Assembly (NCBI GenBank): GCA_007134115.1 | Contig: SLLK01000212.1 | Location: 1-7,296 of the forward strand | Reading direction: 5' to 3' | DNA: 7,296 bases | Source of the DNA: Gammaproteobacteria bacterium | Lineage (GTDB): Bacteria > Pseudomonadota > Gammaproteobacteria > UBA5335 > SLRW01 | Part shown: positions 6,799 through 7,296 of the stretch, one piece after another | Numbering within the stretch: position 1 is the stretch's first letter | Layout: each line of letters opens with the position of its first letter | Notes under the pieces: generated by a model | The model's input: the letters and a program-made list of their open reading frames with translations, nothing else | Databases searched by the model: none | What the model was told of the DNA's origin: nothing | Translations under genes and position numbers: made by a program

Positions 6799-6827
6799 AG
6801 TATGGCGCTCGCCGGGTCAGGGATCAA
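6799..6827 (-). promoter_or_regulatory. Candidate sigma70 promoter for dxs
   Basis: On the minus strand TTGATC (6822-6827; four of six) is followed by a 17-base spacer and CATACT (6799-6804; four of six). Transcription would start near 6792, about 46 bases before ATG 6746. This position places the alternative GTG start at 6842 outside the transcript and so supports the shorter Dxs. Pattern match only. Confidence 0.42.
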
Positions 6828-6871
6828 GCAGTTGCCGATCACAAAGAGATCAGACTCCCCGCAGCGCGCCG

Positions 6872-6892
6872 GGGTTCCCCCCCGGGGAACCC
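6872..6892. repeat. 9-bp perfect hairpin between dxs and the repeat array
   Basis: GGGTTCCCC (6872-6880) and GGGGAACCC (6884-6892) are perfect complements around a CCC centre. The core GGGGTTCCCC also occurs in the loop of the other intergenic hairpin (3306-3315). No T-run follows on either strand, so a rho-independent terminator is not supported. It lies upstream of the candidate dxs promoter and marks the left border of the tandem array. Confidence 0.6.
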
Positions 6893-6906
6893 GTCACCTG
6901 TGAAAA

Positions 6907-7010
6907 GCACCACCGAAGACACCGAGCAAAAAGAGATTGTTACTCAGACCCTTCGGTGTATTCGGTGATTTCGGTGGCTGGTTTAACCTGGGTGGCACCG
7001 CCCTTGAACA
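6907..7010. repeat. Array unit 0: divergent border copy
   Basis: This copy keeps the first two 9-bp steps of the left arm, the whole right arm and the linker. The third step and the standard loop are replaced by unrelated AT-rich sequence (about 6927-6950). The stem is therefore reduced to about 16 bp (CCACCGAAGACACCGA against TCGGTGATTTCGGTGG, two mismatches). Its linker lacks one base and has other changes. A degenerate copy at the edge of an array is typical of tandem repeats that are homogenised from the inside. Confidence 0.8.
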
Positions 7011-7012
7011 GC

Positions 7013-7083
7013 GCCACCGAATACACCGAATCCACCGAGGTGGGCTATCCCCGCCCTTCGGTATATTCGGTGATTTCGGTGGC
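7013..7083. repeat. Array unit 1 palindrome
   Basis: Arms 7013-7040 and 7055-7083 pair with few mismatches around the 14-base loop TGGGCTATCCCCGC. The left arm has ATACACC and TCCACC where units 2 and 3 have AGACACC and TGCACC. The linker that follows reads CTGGTTTAACC, as in unit 0, whereas unit 2 has CCAGTTAAACC. Confidence 0.85.
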
Positions 7084-7118
7084 TGGTTTAACCGGGGTGG
7101 CACCGTCTTTTGAACAGC

Positions 7119-7189
7119 GCCACCGAAGACACCGAATGCACCGAGGTGGGCTATCCCCGCCCTTCGGTATATTCGGTGATTTCGGTGGC
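7119..7189. repeat. Array unit 2 palindrome
   Basis: Left arm 7119-7146 (28 bases) and right arm 7161-7189 (29 bases) pair apart from two mismatched dinucleotides and one extra base near the loop. This gives a stem of about 24 paired bases with loop 7147-7160. It is the clearest complete copy, followed by a full linker to 7222. Confidence 0.88.
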
Positions 7190-7224
7190 CAGTTAAACCG
7201 GGGTGGCACCGTCTTTTGAACAGC

Positions 7225-7295
7225 GCCACCGAAGACACCGAATGCACCGAGGTGGGCTATCCCCGCCCTTCGGTATATTCGGTGATTTCGGTGGC
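7225..7295. repeat. Array unit 3 palindrome (unit truncated by window end)
   Basis: The complete stem-loop is present and identical to that of unit 2; the linker is cut one base after the right arm. The array therefore has at least four units and its true length is unknown from this window. Confidence 0.88.
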
Positions 7296-7296
7296 C

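Larger units (their letters stand above)
6907..7296. repeat. Array of ~106-bp palindromic tandem repeat units (continues past edge)
   Basis: Four units begin at 6907, 7011, 7117 and 7223, with spacings of 104, 106 and 106 bases; the last is cut by the window end. Each unit has an imperfect inverted repeat with arms made of three 9-bp steps (CACCGAA-type on the left, TTCGGT-type on the right), then a conserved linker of about 35 bases containing GGTT-T-AACC and GGTG-G-CACC mini-palindromes and ending TTGAACAGC. Unit 2 and the visible 74 bases of unit 3 are identical; units 1 and 2 differ at 5 of 106 positions; the first unit is the most divergent. Open frames cross it on both strands only because the 9-bp step is a multiple of three. 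I cannot name a repeat family for it. Confidence 0.93.

Noticed and set aside
6746..6842. Longer Dxs beginning at GTG 6842
   Set aside because: The extra 32 residues have no counterpart in the family as I know it, and the candidate dxs promoter lies inside this extension.
4869..6968. Long plus-strand frames opposite dxs (4869-5888 and 5916-6968)
   Set aside because: They are antisense shadows of a full-length, motif-complete Dxs in GC-rich DNA and show no family resemblance.
6656..7247. Open reading frames through the repeat array on both strands (6656-7219 plus, 6894-7247 minus)
   Set aside because: Their predicted proteins are translations of the repeat; the frames stay open because the 9-bp step is a multiple of three, and one begins inside dxs antisense sequence.
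6907..7296. CRISPR array
   Set aside because: The segments between the palindromes are conserved from unit to unit instead of being unique spacers, the repeat is about 71 bases, and no cas gene is present.

Overview
The window is about 60% GC chromosomal DNA of a bacterium, most likely a gammaproteobacterium. The ThiL, PgpA and Dxs proteins align end to end with their Escherichia coli counterparts as I remember them, and a FolE2-type GTP cyclohydrolase beside dxs is a layout I associate with Chromatiales-like sulfur and halophilic lineages. The lineage call is inference; there is no rRNA or other marker gene here.

Layout. At the left edge, on the minus strand, lies the first third of a catalase-peroxidase gene (katG), cut by the window edge. 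A 446-base divergent intergenic region follows. Then comes a tight plus-strand operon: a DUF2889-type conserved protein, thiL (thiamine-monophosphate kinase) and pgpA (phosphatidylglycerophosphatase A), joined by a 20-base overlap and an ATGA overlap. pgpA converges on a minus-strand block read right to left: dxs, then queD, then folE2. The convergent gap of 218 bases holds a hairpin made from inverted 7-bp tandem repeats. To the right of dxs the window ends inside an array of about 106-bp units. Each unit is a long imperfect palindrome built from 9-bp CACCGAA-type repeats, and the array runs off the edge.

How the genes fit together. KatG removes peroxides. ThiL makes the cofactor thiamine diphosphate, which Dxs at the other end of the window requires to make DXP. 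DXP feeds isoprenoid synthesis and, by known biochemistry, thiamine itself. FolE2 and QueD are consecutive steps: GTP to dihydroneopterin triphosphate, then to 6-carboxytetrahydropterin, the precursor of queuosine and other 7-deazaguanines. PgpA completes phosphatidylglycerol synthesis. The coding content is ordinary housekeeping metabolism.

I found no phage, transposase, defence or CRISPR genes and no convincing undescribed protein system. The least explained content is the pair of palindromic tandem-repeat elements, which share one architecture with different sequences, and the DUF2889 gene in a position where other gammaproteobacteria carry nusB.
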